From the NCBI GenBank assembly GCA_030654175.1, contig JAURXZ010000013.1, positions 62,001 through 126,000 of the forward strand: 64,000 nucleotides of DNA, written 5' to 3'. Source of the DNA: Bacteroidia bacterium. GTDB taxonomy: Bacteria; Bacteroidota; Bacteroidia; 2-12-FULL-35-15. Below the pieces are notes generated by a model. It was not told the origin of the DNA. It saw nothing but the letters and a program-made list of their open reading frames with translations, and did no database searches. The first letter of the stretch is position 1. Every line of letters begins with the position of its first letter. Positions 54,017 to 63,189 of the stretch are shown one piece after another. The translations under genes were made by a program, and so were the position numbers.

Positions 54017-56173
54017 TTAAAACTTAAATCTCACCTGCGCTTTAATCTCAGATTTGGTATTGCCTTTAATTTCGGTTAGCGAACCTTCGCTGATAATACT
54101 TTTATTATCGTAATACGTTTGTGAGTAACGTAGCCATATTTCAATTCTCCGGGTAATATTATAATCAAGCATTATGTAAAAGCGTGATCCACGGTAATAA
54201 TTCGATAAAATAGAATAAGCCCCGGGCATATCGCTTTCATAGGCATAAATGCGGGAATCGTAACTATCCGTTTGGAAAAGGGAATAACGTAAGGTCACCG
54301 AAAGAGGCGTCCCTATTTTATTATAAGTAACATCCTGGTAAGCCAAATATCCTTTTTGTGTTTTGTTATTGTCTAATTTATAATCGATCAATTCCACCCT
54401 GTTCTTTAATTTAACGGAAGGCATAATGCTGTATGAAATATTAAAACGATAGTTGGTTTGACTCAATGGTACTAAGTAATCAACGATAGCCTCAGTTTCG
54501 GAGGTGTTTTTTTGTTTATCACGATCGCGGATACGGAAATACATATCCACTTTTTTTGATGGAGTGTAGTTAAGCTGCGCTACATAATCATTTCCATAAG
54601 ATGGTGCATTCGCCTGGTATCTCATCCAGGGGAATTCAAAGCGATCATAATAAGCCGTGAATGTTATCACGTTATTCGGTTTGGCTGCAATTCCGATATA
54701 GGTGCCTTTTTCGTTAGCAGCAATGGTGCTTTCAGCAAAGCCATTACTTAATAAGTTTTGATAATTACGTTGGTAATTACGATGCAAAAGGGTGAATGAT
54801 AAACGTGGATCAAGACTTATTATCACACCATTTAAGAAAGCCATACCACCATTTTGGCTTCTTGCCTCTTCACCGAAAAAATTGAAGTTCCGGAAAACAT
54901 AATTATAGTCAATACCAATATTGAAATTTTGTGTTGACGAAAATTCAAATTGGTTGTAATAAGATAAAGCACGATTAAATTTTTTATCTAAACTGTAGTT
55001 AACGGCTGTAACTCCTAAACTTAATCTTCGCCCTTTGTATGCGATATTTCCTCCATATATGGTTTGCGTTATTGTATGTTTATCGGCTAATTCACTTGAT
55101 GTGGAATGATATCCTGTTTCCTGTAATGATGATATAGCCGCAATCTCACCACTTTCTAATGTATCTGAAACGTTAGCATCAATTTTTTTACGGGAATAAA
55201 ATGCTGTTGCTTCAAACTTTTTAAAGCCAACAGTAGCAGCCGTTCCACGTAAGAACCTGTTTTCATCCACAGAGGTGTAAGGGCGAATTCCTGCTGCTGA
55301 TTTTTTTCCACTCATGATATCAGCGCTTTTACCAAATGCTAATCCACTCCAGCAGGTTAACCCTTGCCCGAAAGTTGCCTGGTAGTCGCCAATGGCCAGC
55401 GCTTTAACAAAACGTATGTTCTTTAAAAATAAGTGAGCAGAGTAGAAATCAAAACCATTGCCTTGATTTCCGTTCAATGATTTTTCGTACCAGTCGTATT
55501 TGAATTTTTGTTTGTTTTTGAACAACAATTCTCCCTGATCTTTTTCCGCTGTTATTCCCCAGCTAACATTAGTTCCATAAGTAAATCGATAACGGGCATA
55601 CAATCTTTGAGGACTTCCGATATAGCGTGAATTAGGGCTTTTATATAAAGCTGCGCTATCTATTGCTGAAAAACCTGTTTGTTTTTCAAGTGTTTGTGCA
55701 AAACGGATCTGAACTACATTTTGTCCGTTGCGGAACATTTCCTGCAAGTCGAAATGTGCTGAAGTAAAGAGGTCTGTAACACGCACATATGGTAATATTT
55801 TTTTTATGGTTTGCAGATCAAAACCAGTGATAGTTTGCAATTCATAAATGGTGATGAGCTTACCATTTTTTTCAATGTGCCTGAGAAGATAATTTATTTG
55901 GATATCATTCAAAAAAGTAAGTTGTTGTAATTCTTCTTTGTTGGTATTATTAAGATTGATAGGATGCTCTTTGTAATAGATCAGACCTTCCAGAAGGTTA
56001 GTGTAATCAGCATCTTCATTTTCGCTGTTTTCTGCAATGTTCTCAAGTTGCTGCTGAATATCGCTATCATCGGTTTTTAAAGGGATGGTATCCTGAGCGA
56101 AAGCGCATGTAATATTTAATATTAAAAAAGTAATAAGTAATGTTACTGCTAAAAATAGAGCTTTTGGTTTCAT
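54017..56173 (-). CDS. Helix-hairpin-helix plus beta-barrel envelope protein
   Basis: 718 residues from the ATG at 56173; a TTG 18 bp upstream extends the frame but the signal peptide starts best here (KPKALFLAVTLLITFLILNI, cut near AFAQ). Residues about 65-135 contain two helix-hairpin-helix-like motifs of the ComEA/PulK type (INLNNTNKEELQQLTFLNDIQINYLL, TIYELQTITGFDLQTIKKILPYV). The remaining 570 residues are amphipathic beta-strand with many Tyr/Arg and end in KAQVRFKF, a C-terminal Phe typical of outer-membrane barrels. HHH motifs normally bind DNA, so the fusion with a barrel is noteworthy; homologues occur widely in Bacteroidota but I know of no proven function. Follows the PorV-like gene with a 40-bp gap, probably one operon. 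Confidence 0.82.
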   Translation of the reverse strand: MKPKALFLAVTLLITFLILNITCAFAQDTIPLKTDDSDIQQQLENIAENSENEDADYTNLLEGLIYYKEHPINLNNTNKEELQQLTFLNDIQINYLLRHIEKNGKLITIYELQTITGFDLQTIKKILPYVRVTDLFTSAHFDLQEMFRNGQNVVQIRFAQTLEKQTGFSAIDSAALYKSPNSRYIGSPQRLYARYRFTYGTNVSWGITAEKDQGELLFKNKQKFKYDWYEKSLNGNQGNGFDFYSAHLFLKNIRFVKALAIGDYQATFGQGLTCWSGLAFGKSADIMSGKKSAAGIRPYTSVDENRFLRGTAATVGFKKFEATAFYSRKKIDANVSDTLESGEIAAISSLQETGYHSTSSELADKHTITQTIYGGNIAYKGRRLSLGVTAVNYSLDKKFNRALSYYNQFEFSSTQNFNIGIDYNYVFRNFNFFGEEARSQNGGMAFLNGVIISLDPRLSFTLLHRNYQRNYQNLLSNGFAESTIAANEKGTYIGIAAKPNNVITFTAYYDRFEFPWMRYQANAPSYGNDYVAQLNYTPSKKVDMYFRIRDRDKQKNTSETEAIVDYLVPLSQTNYRFNISYSIMPSVKLKNRVELIDYKLDNNKTQKGYLAYQDVTYNKIGTPLSVTLRYSLFQTDSYDSRIYAYESDMPGAYSILSNYYRGSRFYIMLDYNITRRIEIWLRYSQTYYDNKSIISEGSLTEIKGNTKSEIKAQVRFKF

Positions 56174-56213
56174 AATAGTATGACTTTTCAAATATTACCT
56201 ATTAAATTCCCTA

Positions 56214-57113
56214 TTACTTAATTGCCTCTTTATTTTCTCCGAATACGTAAGTTAAACCAAACTGCGGGCTGAAACCAAGCACCTGATGATAGTTGGCTGA
56301 AATGTCGAGCTTGAAGTTTTTAAGATTCAATCCAAATCCAAATGAACTTAATGTTGGGTTGGTAGCTATACCTGCGCGTAAATAAAATTCTTTTACTGCT
56401 TTGTATTCTATACCGGCTTTGAATATTGATTTTTTGGACATATCTTTTTCAGTTTCAACGGCTACAGTAACTTTGTCGGAAAAATTATAATCCGCTCCTA
56501 AACGAATGATGGTAGGTATGCGTTCATTATTATAATCGGATAATTTTGCACGGGTAGGATTGAATATGTGAGCGCCAATGGTTAAGCCTTTTATAGGTTT
56601 AGCCTGGATGCCAAATTCTGCAGCTAATGCACCTTTACTTCCATAACCTTCCGAAATTTTGGTAGTTAAATAATCCATGGCAATACCCATAGAGAACTTA
56701 TCACTAAAGGCTTTAGCGAAAGAAAAACAATATTTGTTCTCACTAAAAAGAGAATATCCGAAATTAGAAATTGATAAACCAAATGCTCCACCTTTTATAG
56801 GGAGTGCAATTACCGCTCCTTTCAAACTTAATTCTTTTAATGAAAAGCGGTTTTCGTAATATACCCCGGCAGAAAAATTCTTCATAAATCCTAGTCCTGC
56901 CTGGTTATGCTGCGCGCTCCAAGCATCGCTTAATGAGACCGAGGCATTGCCCATTGCAGCGGAACGGGCACCGATCGGAAAATTTTCATTGCCTGCTTTT
57001 GAAAGAAGAACAAAACTTATTAAACAAACAGATAGTGCCCCTTTCTTAATTTTTCCCCTTAGAAGAAAGGTAATTGCAGAGTATAAATAGTTAAGGAGAC
57101 TTTTAATACGCAT
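56214..57113 (-). CDS. PorV/PorQ-like outer-membrane protein
   Basis: 299 residues. The hydrophobic signal (ALSVCLISFVLLSKAG) is preceded by an unusually long N-region of about 24 residues, so the true start may lie further inside, though no other ATG is available. The mature N terminus NFPIGARSAAMGNASVSLSDAWSAQHNQAGLGF matches the PorV/PorQ/FadL-like family. The rest forms a predicted 14-stranded barrel ending in QFGLTYVF. PorV-type proteins shuttle or hold T9SS substrates; general members have unclear roles. Located upstream of the HHH-barrel gene on the same strand. Confidence 0.85.
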   Translation of the reverse strand: MRIKSLLNYLYSAITFLLRGKIKKGALSVCLISFVLLSKAGNENFPIGARSAAMGNASVSLSDAWSAQHNQAGLGFMKNFSAGVYYENRFSLKELSLKGAVIALPIKGGAFGLSISNFGYSLFSENKYCFSFAKAFSDKFSMGIAMDYLTTKISEGYGSKGALAAEFGIQAKPIKGLTIGAHIFNPTRAKLSDYNNERIPTIIRLGADYNFSDKVTVAVETEKDMSKKSIFKAGIEYKAVKEFYLRAGIATNPTLSSFGFGLNLKNFKLDISANYHQVLGFSPQFGLTYVFGENKEAIK

Positions 57114-57207
57114 CGTTATTGGAGTTAATAGTTGTTCTTCTTTCCTTTTTCTTTAAATCTCGCCCTTTCCTTTGCTGAGGGCTGAGGCTTGGACGCCCCT
57201 TCCTTTG

Positions 57208-57720
57208 TTAATTTGTTTTAAACTCGAACTTTATTTCACTAAGCTCTTTATTTGCTTTTAAAACTTTATTTTTCAGGTTTTCTTTAAAATCAATTACTTT
57301 TTGTAATAAGTCATTATCGCCTGTTGCAAGAATTTGAACTGCAAGTATTCCCGCATTTTGTCCACCATCCAGAGCAACTGTAGCCACGGGAATACCGGGA
57401 GGCATTTGTAGGATCGACAATACAGAGTCCCATCCGTCAATAGAAATAGATGAACGACAAGGCACACCAATAACAGGAATCGGGCAAAAAGCAGCCACCA
57501 CACCCGGTAAATGGGCGGCACCACCTGCACCCGCAATAATTACACGAATTCCCTTAGTATGTGCGTTTTTTGCAAACTCCGCCACTTGTTCCGGCACACG
57601 ATGAGCACTTAATGCATTAATTTCAAAAGGGATCTTAAATTCATTGAGGATCTTTGCAGCCTCTTGCATAACAGGCATATCGCTTGTACTGCCCATAATA
57701 ATACTTACCTTAGGGATCAT
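57208..57720 (-). CDS. purE: N5-carboxyaminoimidazole ribonucleotide mutase
   Basis: 170 residues, class I PurE. Motifs SIIMGSTSDMPVMQEA, SAHRVPEQ and AGAGGAAHLPGVVAA, then GVPCRSSISIDGWDSVLSILQMPPGIPVATVA, are all present. It converts N5-CAIR to CAIR in purine synthesis. Class I enzymes need PurK, which is not in this window. Cytoplasmic octamer. The purine salvage gene hpt lies divergently 198 bp away. Confidence 0.97.
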   Translation of the reverse strand: MIPKVSIIMGSTSDMPVMQEAAKILNEFKIPFEINALSAHRVPEQVAEFAKNAHTKGIRVIIAGAGGAAHLPGVVAAFCPIPVIGVPCRSSISIDGWDSVLSILQMPPGIPVATVALDGGQNAGILAVQILATGDNDLLQKVIDFKENLKNKVLKANKELSEIKFEFKTN

Positions 57721-57869
57721 AATGTTGATTTATAGATTTAGGGATTTTGTGAACTGGTGATGGGAGATTTGAGTAATTTTGAATTATCCAATTCTATATT
57801 TCACCAATTATCCAATTCTGATTGGTAAAAATAGTTTTTTTTCCTTATATAAATAAATAAAATCATACG

Positions 57870-57899
57870 TTTAGTGAAGGCTTATTTTATGTAATTTTG
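57870..57899 (+). promoter_or_regulatory. Candidate promoter of hpt
   Basis: TTTA at 57870-57873, 18-bp spacer, TAATTTTG at 57892-57899. The -7 element matches TAnnTTTG fully; the -33 element has one mismatch to TTTG. The hpt ATG lies 19 bp after the box, so the leader would be very short. Confidence 0.6.
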
Positions 57900-57918
57900 T
57901 AGCCTTAAAAGCAGATTT

Positions 57919-58473
57919 ATGAGTAAGGTAGTAATACACGGACATACGTTTAAAATAAAAATAAGTGCAGCCGAAATTCACAAGGCTGTTTCAGATGTAG
58001 CACGACAAATAAACATTGATTTAAAAGACAAAAAACCTTTGTTTTTAGCGGTGTTGAATGGGTCCTTTATGTTTGCATCAGATCTGATGAAAAAAGTAAA
58101 TGTGGAATGTGAAATTTCCTTTATGAAACTTGCATCTTATGAAGGCACTTCCTCTACCGGCACTATTAAACAGCTGATCGGAATCAACGAAGATATCAAA
58201 GGCCGCACTGTTGTTATTATTGAAGATATTGTCGATACCGGCAATACCATCGAAAATATTGCAGAACAATTGAAAGAATTGGGTGTTTCTGAGATAAAGA
58301 TCGCCACCCTTCTTTTTAAGCCTGAAGCATATACTAAAACTATTCCTATCGAGTACACTGCAATAGTGGTTCCCAATGATTTTTTGGTTGGGTATGGCCT
58401 TGATTACAACGGACTTGGTCGCAATCTGGCTGATATATATGTGTTGGATTATGTAGCTGATGAGAAAAAATAA
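57919..58473 (+). CDS. hpt: Hypoxanthine phosphoribosyltransferase
   Basis: 184 residues. PRPP-binding loop VVIIEDIVDTGNT, flexible loop SFMKLASYEGTSSTG and the purine-contact segment NDFLVGYGLDYNGLGRNL are diagnostic. Salvages hypoxanthine (and guanine) to IMP/GMP. Cytoplasmic. adk begins 28 bp downstream, an order common in Bacteroidota (hpt-adk-obgE). Confidence 0.97.
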   Translation: MSKVVIHGHTFKIKISAAEIHKAVSDVARQINIDLKDKKPLFLAVLNGSFMFASDLMKKVNVECEISFMKLASYEGTSSTGTIKQLIGINEDIKGRTVVIIEDIVDTGNTIENIAEQLKELGVSEIKIATLLFKPEAYTKTIPIEYTAIVVPNDFLVGYGLDYNGLGRNLADIYVLDYVADEKK

Positions 58474-58501
58474 ATTGTAGAATTTTATCAAAAATTTGAA
58501 C

Positions 58502-59077
58502 ATGCTAAACATTGTTTTATTCGGACCTCCAGGCGCAGGGAAAGGAACTCAGTCAGAAAAATTAATTGCGAAATATCAATTGATCCATCTTTCAACAGGT
58601 GATATATTTCGTGCTAATATAAAGGGGGCAACAGAATTAGGTATGCTTGCCAAAAGTTTTATGGATAAAGGGCAATTGGTGCCGGATGAGGTAACAATAC
58701 GTATGCTGGAAAGCGAAGTAAATAAATATCCGGATGCAAAAGGATTTATTTTTGACGGGTTCCCCCGTACAATTGCTCAGGCCCAGGCTTTGGATATATT
58801 TTTATCTAAAAGGGGACAATCTTTATCCGCTGTACTTTCGTTGGAAGTAAAAGAAGATGAATTGCGTCAACGCCTTGCTGAACGGGCTAAATCATCGGGA
58901 CGACCTGATGATGCGAATCCGGAAGTTATCCAGAAACGCATTGATGTATATAAAAACGAAACATTGCCCTTAAAAGATCATTTTACAGCGCAAGGTAAAT
59001 ACAAAGGAATTAATGGAATTGGAGAGATAAATGAAATTTTTAATTCGTTGTGTGCAAAAATTGATGAATTAAAATGA
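58502..59077 (+). CDS. adk: Adenylate kinase
   Basis: 191 residues from the ATG at 58502 (a TTG two codons upstream also fits). P-loop FGPPGAGKGTQ at about 6-16, AMP-binding STGDIFR, and the FDGFPRT motif are clear. The lid is the short form without zinc cysteines (AERAKSSGRPDDANPEVIQKRIDVY). Interconverts ATP + AMP and two ADP. Between hpt and obgE on the same strand. Confidence 0.97.
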   Translation: MLNIVLFGPPGAGKGTQSEKLIAKYQLIHLSTGDIFRANIKGATELGMLAKSFMDKGQLVPDEVTIRMLESEVNKYPDAKGFIFDGFPRTIAQAQALDIFLSKRGQSLSAVLSLEVKEDELRQRLAERAKSSGRPDDANPEVIQKRIDVYKNETLPLKDHFTAQGKYKGINGIGEINEIFNSLCAKIDELK

Positions 59078-59319
59078 TGCGTATCATTTGTTCAACTTAA
59101 TGTTGACTCTAATTTCAAACATTCAAAATAAAACAATTCCTTTTTTCGTTTAGGTAAAGGATCAGTAAAGGTTAAATGCCACTCACACAATCAACAGGCT
59201 CAGTGTGAAATGGGGATTGGTAAATCAAAGCTTGTTGAAGGCAGTGGGTAAGCAAATTGTGTTTAATGCTTTTGAACCACGTCATTAAAAAACAAATCGA
59301 AGTACGAAATATAAAAAAT

Positions 59320-60351
59320 ATGTCTGATAGTAATTTTGTTGATTATGTAAAAATTTGTTGCCGTTCAGGTAAGGGGGGCGCAGGTTCAGCGCATTTGCAT
59401 CGTAGTAAATTAACTGCTAAAGGTGGTCCTGATGGTGGTGATGGTGGACGTGGAGGTCATGTTATTGTTCGAGGCAATAAACAATTCTGGACACTCATTC
59501 ACTTAAAATACCGTAAACACGTAATTGCAGAACCTGGTGGAGGTGGAGGAACTCAACGTATGACAGGTGCAGAAGGTAAAGATGAAATTTTAGAAGTGCC
59601 TTTAGGTACGATCATAAGAGATGCCGAAACAGGGGAAATAGAAGGGGAGATCACAGAAGAAGGGGAAGAGAAAATCGTTGTTCCTGGAGGAAGAGGTGGA
59701 TTAGGTAATGATCATTTTAAATCATCAACCAATCAAACTCCACGCTTTGCTCAACCGGGCGAAGATGGACAGGATATTTGGAAAATTTTAGAATTAAAAC
59801 TTTTAGCAGATGTTGGTCTGGTAGGTTTCCCTAATGCCGGTAAATCTACCCTTCTTTCAGTAGTATCTGCTGCTAAGCCGGAAATTGCAAACTATCCTTT
59901 TACTACTCTTGTTCCTAATTTAGGAATTATTAAATACAGGGATTATCAATCATTTGTTATGGCCGATATTCCAGGGATCATTGAAGGAGCAAGTGAAGGT
60001 AAAGGCTTGGGAATTCGTTTTTTGCGCCATATTGAACGTAACTCTTCTTTATTATTTCTGGTTCCTGCCGATAGCGATGATATCATTAAGGAATATAAAA
60101 TTTTATTGAATGAGTTGGATCTATATAATCCCGAATTACTTCATAAAAAAAGAATTTTAGCGATATCAAAATGTGATATGCTTGATGCAGAATTATTAGC
60201 GGAATTAAAAAAAGACGTTAACAAACGTTTTAAAGAAAAGAAAACGGTTCCTGTAGTTTATTTTTCATCTCAAAGCCAGCAAGGTTTAATTGAATTAAAA
60301 GATGAACTTTGGAAACAGTTAAATAGCAAGGATACCGGCTTTGATTATTAG
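59320..60351 (+). CDS. obgE: GTPase Obg
   Basis: 343 residues from the ATG at 59320; the 21 extra codons upstream are unlike the family and rejected. Gly-rich Obg fold (about 1-160: [46 protein letters not shown]), then a G domain with G1 [10 protein letters not shown]2 [10 protein letters not shown]3 [10 protein letters not shown]4 SKCD. No C-terminal OCT domain. Obg binds the 50S ribosome and links GTP level to growth. The gap to adk is 242 bp with no notable structure. Confidence 0.97.
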   Translation: MSDSNFVDYVKICCRSGKGGAGSAHLHRSKLTAKGGPDGGDGGRGGHVIVRGNKQFWTLIHLKYRKHVIAEPGGGGGTQRMTGAEGKDEILEVPLGTIIRDAETGEIEGEITEEGEEKIVVPGGRGGLGNDHFKSSTNQTPRFAQPGEDGQDIWKILELKLLADVGLVGFPNAGKSTLLSVVSAAKPEIANYPFTTLVPNLGIIKYRDYQSFVMADIPGIIEGASEGKGLGIRFLRHIERNSSLLFLVPADSDDIIKEYKILLNELDLYNPELLHKKRILAISKCDMLDAELLAELKKDVNKRFKEKKTVPVVYFSSQSQQGLIELKDELWKQLNSKDTGFDY

Positions 60352-60387
60352 AATGAGATATATTTTTATTTTTTAATAAAATATTAA

Positions 60388-60969
60388 TTGGATTTTATCA
60401 ACACTATAAAAGACTTCGATACTCAACTGTTTCTTTTTTTTAACAGTAAGCACAATGGATTTTTTGATGTGGTGATGTATTGGTTTAGCCATAAACTTTT
60501 TTGGGTTCCTCTTTATTTATTTCTCTTTTTTTTGGCCTTCAAACAGGTGGGCAAACGAGTTTGGTTAGTGGCACTTGCTGCAGCATTGCTTATTTTATTG
60601 AGCGACCAGATCTCAGTACATGCATTTAAAAATATTTTTCTTCGGTTACGTCCATGTCATAATTTACTGATACAAGCAAAAGTTCATCTGCTAAACGGAC
60701 ACTGTGGCGGTGCTTATGGTTTTGTTTCTTCTCATGCTGCCAACACATTCGCATTGGCTATGTTCTTAAGTTTATTCTTTAGAGGAAGAATCAATTATTT
60801 TGGTTCCCTTATTTTTTTATGGGCTTCATTAGTTGCATACAGTCGCATTTACAGTGGTGTGCATTATCCTGCTGATGTTGCTGTTGGCGCAATTGTAGGA
60901 ATGGGGATTGGTGTTGCTGTTTTTAAAATGTATGTTTTTGTTCAGAATAAAATATATAAAACGGAATGA
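60388..60969 (+). CDS. PAP2-family phosphatase, membrane-bound (first of two)
   Basis: 193 residues from a TTG at 60388 (reading MDFINTIKDFD), which has the family N terminus; no ATG fits better. Five or six membrane helices. Phosphatase motifs: K-x6-R-P in KNIFLRLRPCH; the second motif is S-S-H-A-A-N instead of the usual P-S-G-H; third motif SRIYSGVHYPADV. Likely hydrolyses undecaprenyl pyrophosphate or phosphatidic/lipid-A phosphates at the periplasmic face. Its last 4 bp overlap the next PAP2 gene (ATGA), showing translational coupling. Confidence 0.9.
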   Translation: MDFINTIKDFDTQLFLFFNSKHNGFFDVVMYWFSHKLFWVPLYLFLFFLAFKQVGKRVWLVALAAALLILLSDQISVHAFKNIFLRLRPCHNLLIQAKVHLLNGHCGGAYGFVSSHAANTFALAMFLSLFFRGRINYFGSLIFLWASLVAYSRIYSGVHYPADVAVGAIVGMGIGVAVFKMYVFVQNKIYKTE

Positions 60970-61556
60970 AATATATTTTTCTTTTTTTTATTTCTCTGAA
61001 TCTTAATATATCTGCACAAAATCCGGACATTGATATTTTGAAAAGTATTAATCTCAACCGCAATAAAAAATTAGATAATACATTTATTTTTATTAGCAAT
61101 TCTATTGTTCCTGTTAGCGTGGGAGTTCCCATAGGGGTTCTTGGTGTCGGTTTTTTGAAACAGGATAGCACCATTAAAAATAAAGGCGTATATATTGGAG
61201 CTTCGTTATTGATAGCAGCAGGAATTACAACAGGTTTGAAGTATTCTGTGAAGCGGGAAAGGCCATTTGTCACTTATCCTGTTATAGATAAAGTAATGAA
61301 TGCAGGAAGTCCATCGTTTCCTTCAGGACATACTTCAGATGCCTTTGCAACCGCTACATCCTTATCTTTGGCTTTCCCCAAATGGTATATTGTTGCACCA
61401 TCATTTGTTTGGGCCGGTTCTGTGGGCTACTCAAGGATGGACCTGGGAGTACATTATTCGAGTGATGTTTTAGCAGGTGCTGCCATTGGTGCAGGCACAT
61501 CTTACCTGTGTTTTAAAGCAAATAAGTGGTTACATGAACGACATCGTAAAAAATAA
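60966..61556 (+). CDS. PAP2-family phosphatase (second of two)
   Basis: 196 residues. N-terminal signal or helix (FLFFISLNLNISAQ), so unlike the first copy it may be exported or anchored by its N terminus. Canonical PAP2 motifs: KYSVKRERPF, SFPSGHTSDAFA, SRMDLGVHYSSDV. Hydrophobic segments lie between. It resembles outer-envelope lipid phosphatases of the LpxE/PgpB kind; the substrate is not determined. Overlaps the first PAP2 gene by 4 bp, so the two proteins are made together. Confidence 0.9.
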   Translation: MKYIFLFFISLNLNISAQNPDIDILKSINLNRNKKLDNTFIFISNSIVPVSVGVPIGVLGVGFLKQDSTIKNKGVYIGASLLIAAGITTGLKYSVKRERPFVTYPVIDKVMNAGSPSFPSGHTSDAFATATSLSLAFPKWYIVAPSFVWAGSVGYSRMDLGVHYSSDVLAGAAIGAGTSYLCFKANKWLHERHRKK

Positions 61557-61663
61557 AATTTTATATTTGTAAGAACATTGAAATTGATTGTACTTCTTTT
61601 GAATTTCTGTCCTTACGACCAAAACTAAGATTTAAAGATCTAAAAATAATATTGAATTAACTC

Positions 61664-62029
61664 ATGAATAATTTGCTTTTGATATTTTTGGGTGGCGGAT
61701 TGGGGAGCATTTCCCGTTTTGGTATTGGAGCCTTTGTTCAGTCAAATTTTAAATCTGTTTTTCCTGTTGCTACATTATGTTCAAATATTATCAGTTGTTT
61801 GATACTTGCACTTGCAGTTGGAATGTTTAGTGAAAAATTGATCACTAATCCGGGTTTAAGAATGTTTATTCTGATAGGTTTTTGTGGTGGTTTCAGCACA
61901 TTTTCCACATTTAGTTTCGAAACAGTGGAGCTAATGCGATCGGGGAATTTAATGATCGCGATTGCAAATATTTTGATAAGTGTAACCGTATGTGTTGCAT
62001 TAATTTATTTTTTAACAAAACAAGTATAA
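61664..62029 (+). CDS. crcB: Fluoride channel CrcB (Fluc)
   Basis: 121 residues with four membrane helices. Conserved GGGLGSISRFGIG near the N terminus, the structural-asparagine region (LCSNIISCLIL), and GFCGGFSTFSTFSFE, the fluoride-path motif. Forms an antiparallel dimer that exports fluoride. The 107-bp upstream gap shows no convincing fluoride riboswitch. Confidence 0.96.
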   Translation: MNNLLLIFLGGGLGSISRFGIGAFVQSNFKSVFPVATLCSNIISCLILALAVGMFSEKLITNPGLRMFILIGFCGGFSTFSTFSFETVELMRSGNLMIAIANILISVTVCVALIYFLTKQV

Positions 62030-62049
62030 ATAAGTCATAAAAAAATCAT

Positions 62050-63036
62050 ATGAAAAAATTAGTAATTATTTTTTGTATTGCAGGTTTATCTTCTTTATTA
62101 ATATCCTGGGGTACTTTTGGACATGAACATATTAACAGGGCCGCAGTATTTTCATTGCCGGCTCCGCTTCAAAGTTTTTTCTATAATCACATTGATTTTA
62201 TTACACAGGAAGCTACTGTTCCTGATTTACGTAAACATACAATCAATGATAAGGCCGAAGGACCGCGACATTTTGTTGATCTGGAAAATTTTGGTGCTTT
62301 GGATAGTTTACCGAAAACCTTGACAGAAGCGAAAAGTAGATATGATGAAAAATTTCTTCAGCAAAATGGAATTTTACCTTGGTATATGGAAGATCTAATG
62401 GGCAAACTGACCAAAGCTTTTAAAGAGAAAAAGAAAACAGAAATTCTTTTCATTGCTGCTGATCTTGGCCATTATATTGGCGATGCGCATATGCCATTGC
62501 ATACTTCTGCGAATTATGACGGGCAGATGACCGATCAAAAGGGGATACATGCTTTATGGGAATCACGCTTGCCAGAATTATTTGGTAAGGGATATAATTT
62601 TCATTCAAATGAAGTTAAATTTATTGAAGATGTTCGAAAAGAGACATGGAGAATCATTATGTCATCGCATCGTTTGAAAGATACACTCTTATTTACTGAC
62701 CGTGAATTAAGGAAAAAGATTTCGGAGGTTAAAATTTTTAAAACCGGTAGCGAAGGAAAAGAAGTGAAGAGTAAATATAATTCAAAAATTTTCTCTGATG
62801 AATATGCAACTCAATTGCACAGCGCATTAAACGGAATGGTAGAAAAACAAATGCGTGCATCTATTGATGCCACTGCTAATTTTTGGTATACCGCATGGGT
62901 AAATGCAGGTAAGCCCGATTTGAGCGATCTGGATCCATCTGAGCTAACAAAACGAAACAGTAAATATTTGGAAGAAGAACTTCAACTTTGGAAAAAAGGT
63001 AAATTGTTTGGTGTTGAAAGTGAGAAGGAATTTTAA
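62050..63036 (+). CDS. S1/P1-type zinc nuclease
   Basis: 328 residues. The signal peptide is followed by mature N-terminal Trp (SWGTFGHEH, Trp20), which itself binds zinc. Further ligand motifs: VPDLRKH, GPRHFVD, ADLGHYIGDAHMPLH and HALWESRL, the trinuclear-zinc pattern of S1/P1 nucleases and PC-type phospholipase C. Glu rather than Asp in the last H-x3-E motif is as in phospholipase C, so substrate preference (nucleic acid or phospholipid) is open. Exported to periplasm or outside. Near a PafA-type phosphatase, suggesting phosphate scavenging; inference. Confidence 0.9.
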   Translation: MKKLVIIFCIAGLSSLLISWGTFGHEHINRAAVFSLPAPLQSFFYNHIDFITQEATVPDLRKHTINDKAEGPRHFVDLENFGALDSLPKTLTEAKSRYDEKFLQQNGILPWYMEDLMGKLTKAFKEKKKTEILFIAADLGHYIGDAHMPLHTSANYDGQMTDQKGIHALWESRLPELFGKGYNFHSNEVKFIEDVRKETWRIIMSSHRLKDTLLFTDRELRKKISEVKIFKTGSEGKEVKSKYNSKIFSDEYATQLHSALNGMVEKQMRASIDATANFWYTAWVNAGKPDLSDLDPSELTKRNSKYLEEELQLWKKGKLFGVESEKEF

Positions 63037-63142
63037 AATACAATTCTGAAAGAATGCGGAACTCAACCAATTTAATTTAACAATTTCAAGGTTATTTAAT
63101 CGGTGCAGAAAGAGTAAATAGATTGAAATAATAAAAAATAAA

Positions 63143-63171
63143 CCCTAACAGGGGGGGAAACCCTGTCAGGG
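63143..63171. repeat. CCCTAACAGGG / CCCTGTCAGGG inverted repeat
   Basis: Arms 63143-63153 and 63161-63171 pair at 10 of 11 positions around a GGGGAAA loop. GC-rich against an AT-rich background, 19 bp before the PafA gene start. It resembles the CCCTGACAGGG intergenic palindromes scattered in Bacteroidota. Could be a terminator for the nuclease gene (no T-run) or a repeat element in the PafA leader. Confidence 0.7.
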
Positions 63172-63189
63172 CGATAAATTAAAAGAAAT

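Noticed and set aside
59257-59319. Longer start for Obg
   Set aside because: The 21 additional codons do not match the Obg N terminus, which begins within a few residues of the ATG at 59320.
61557-61663. Possible fluoride riboswitch upstream of crcB
   Set aside because: The 107-bp gap is AT-rich and I could not find the conserved GG-GATGG / CCGC-type core or the pseudoknot pairing of the crcB motif.
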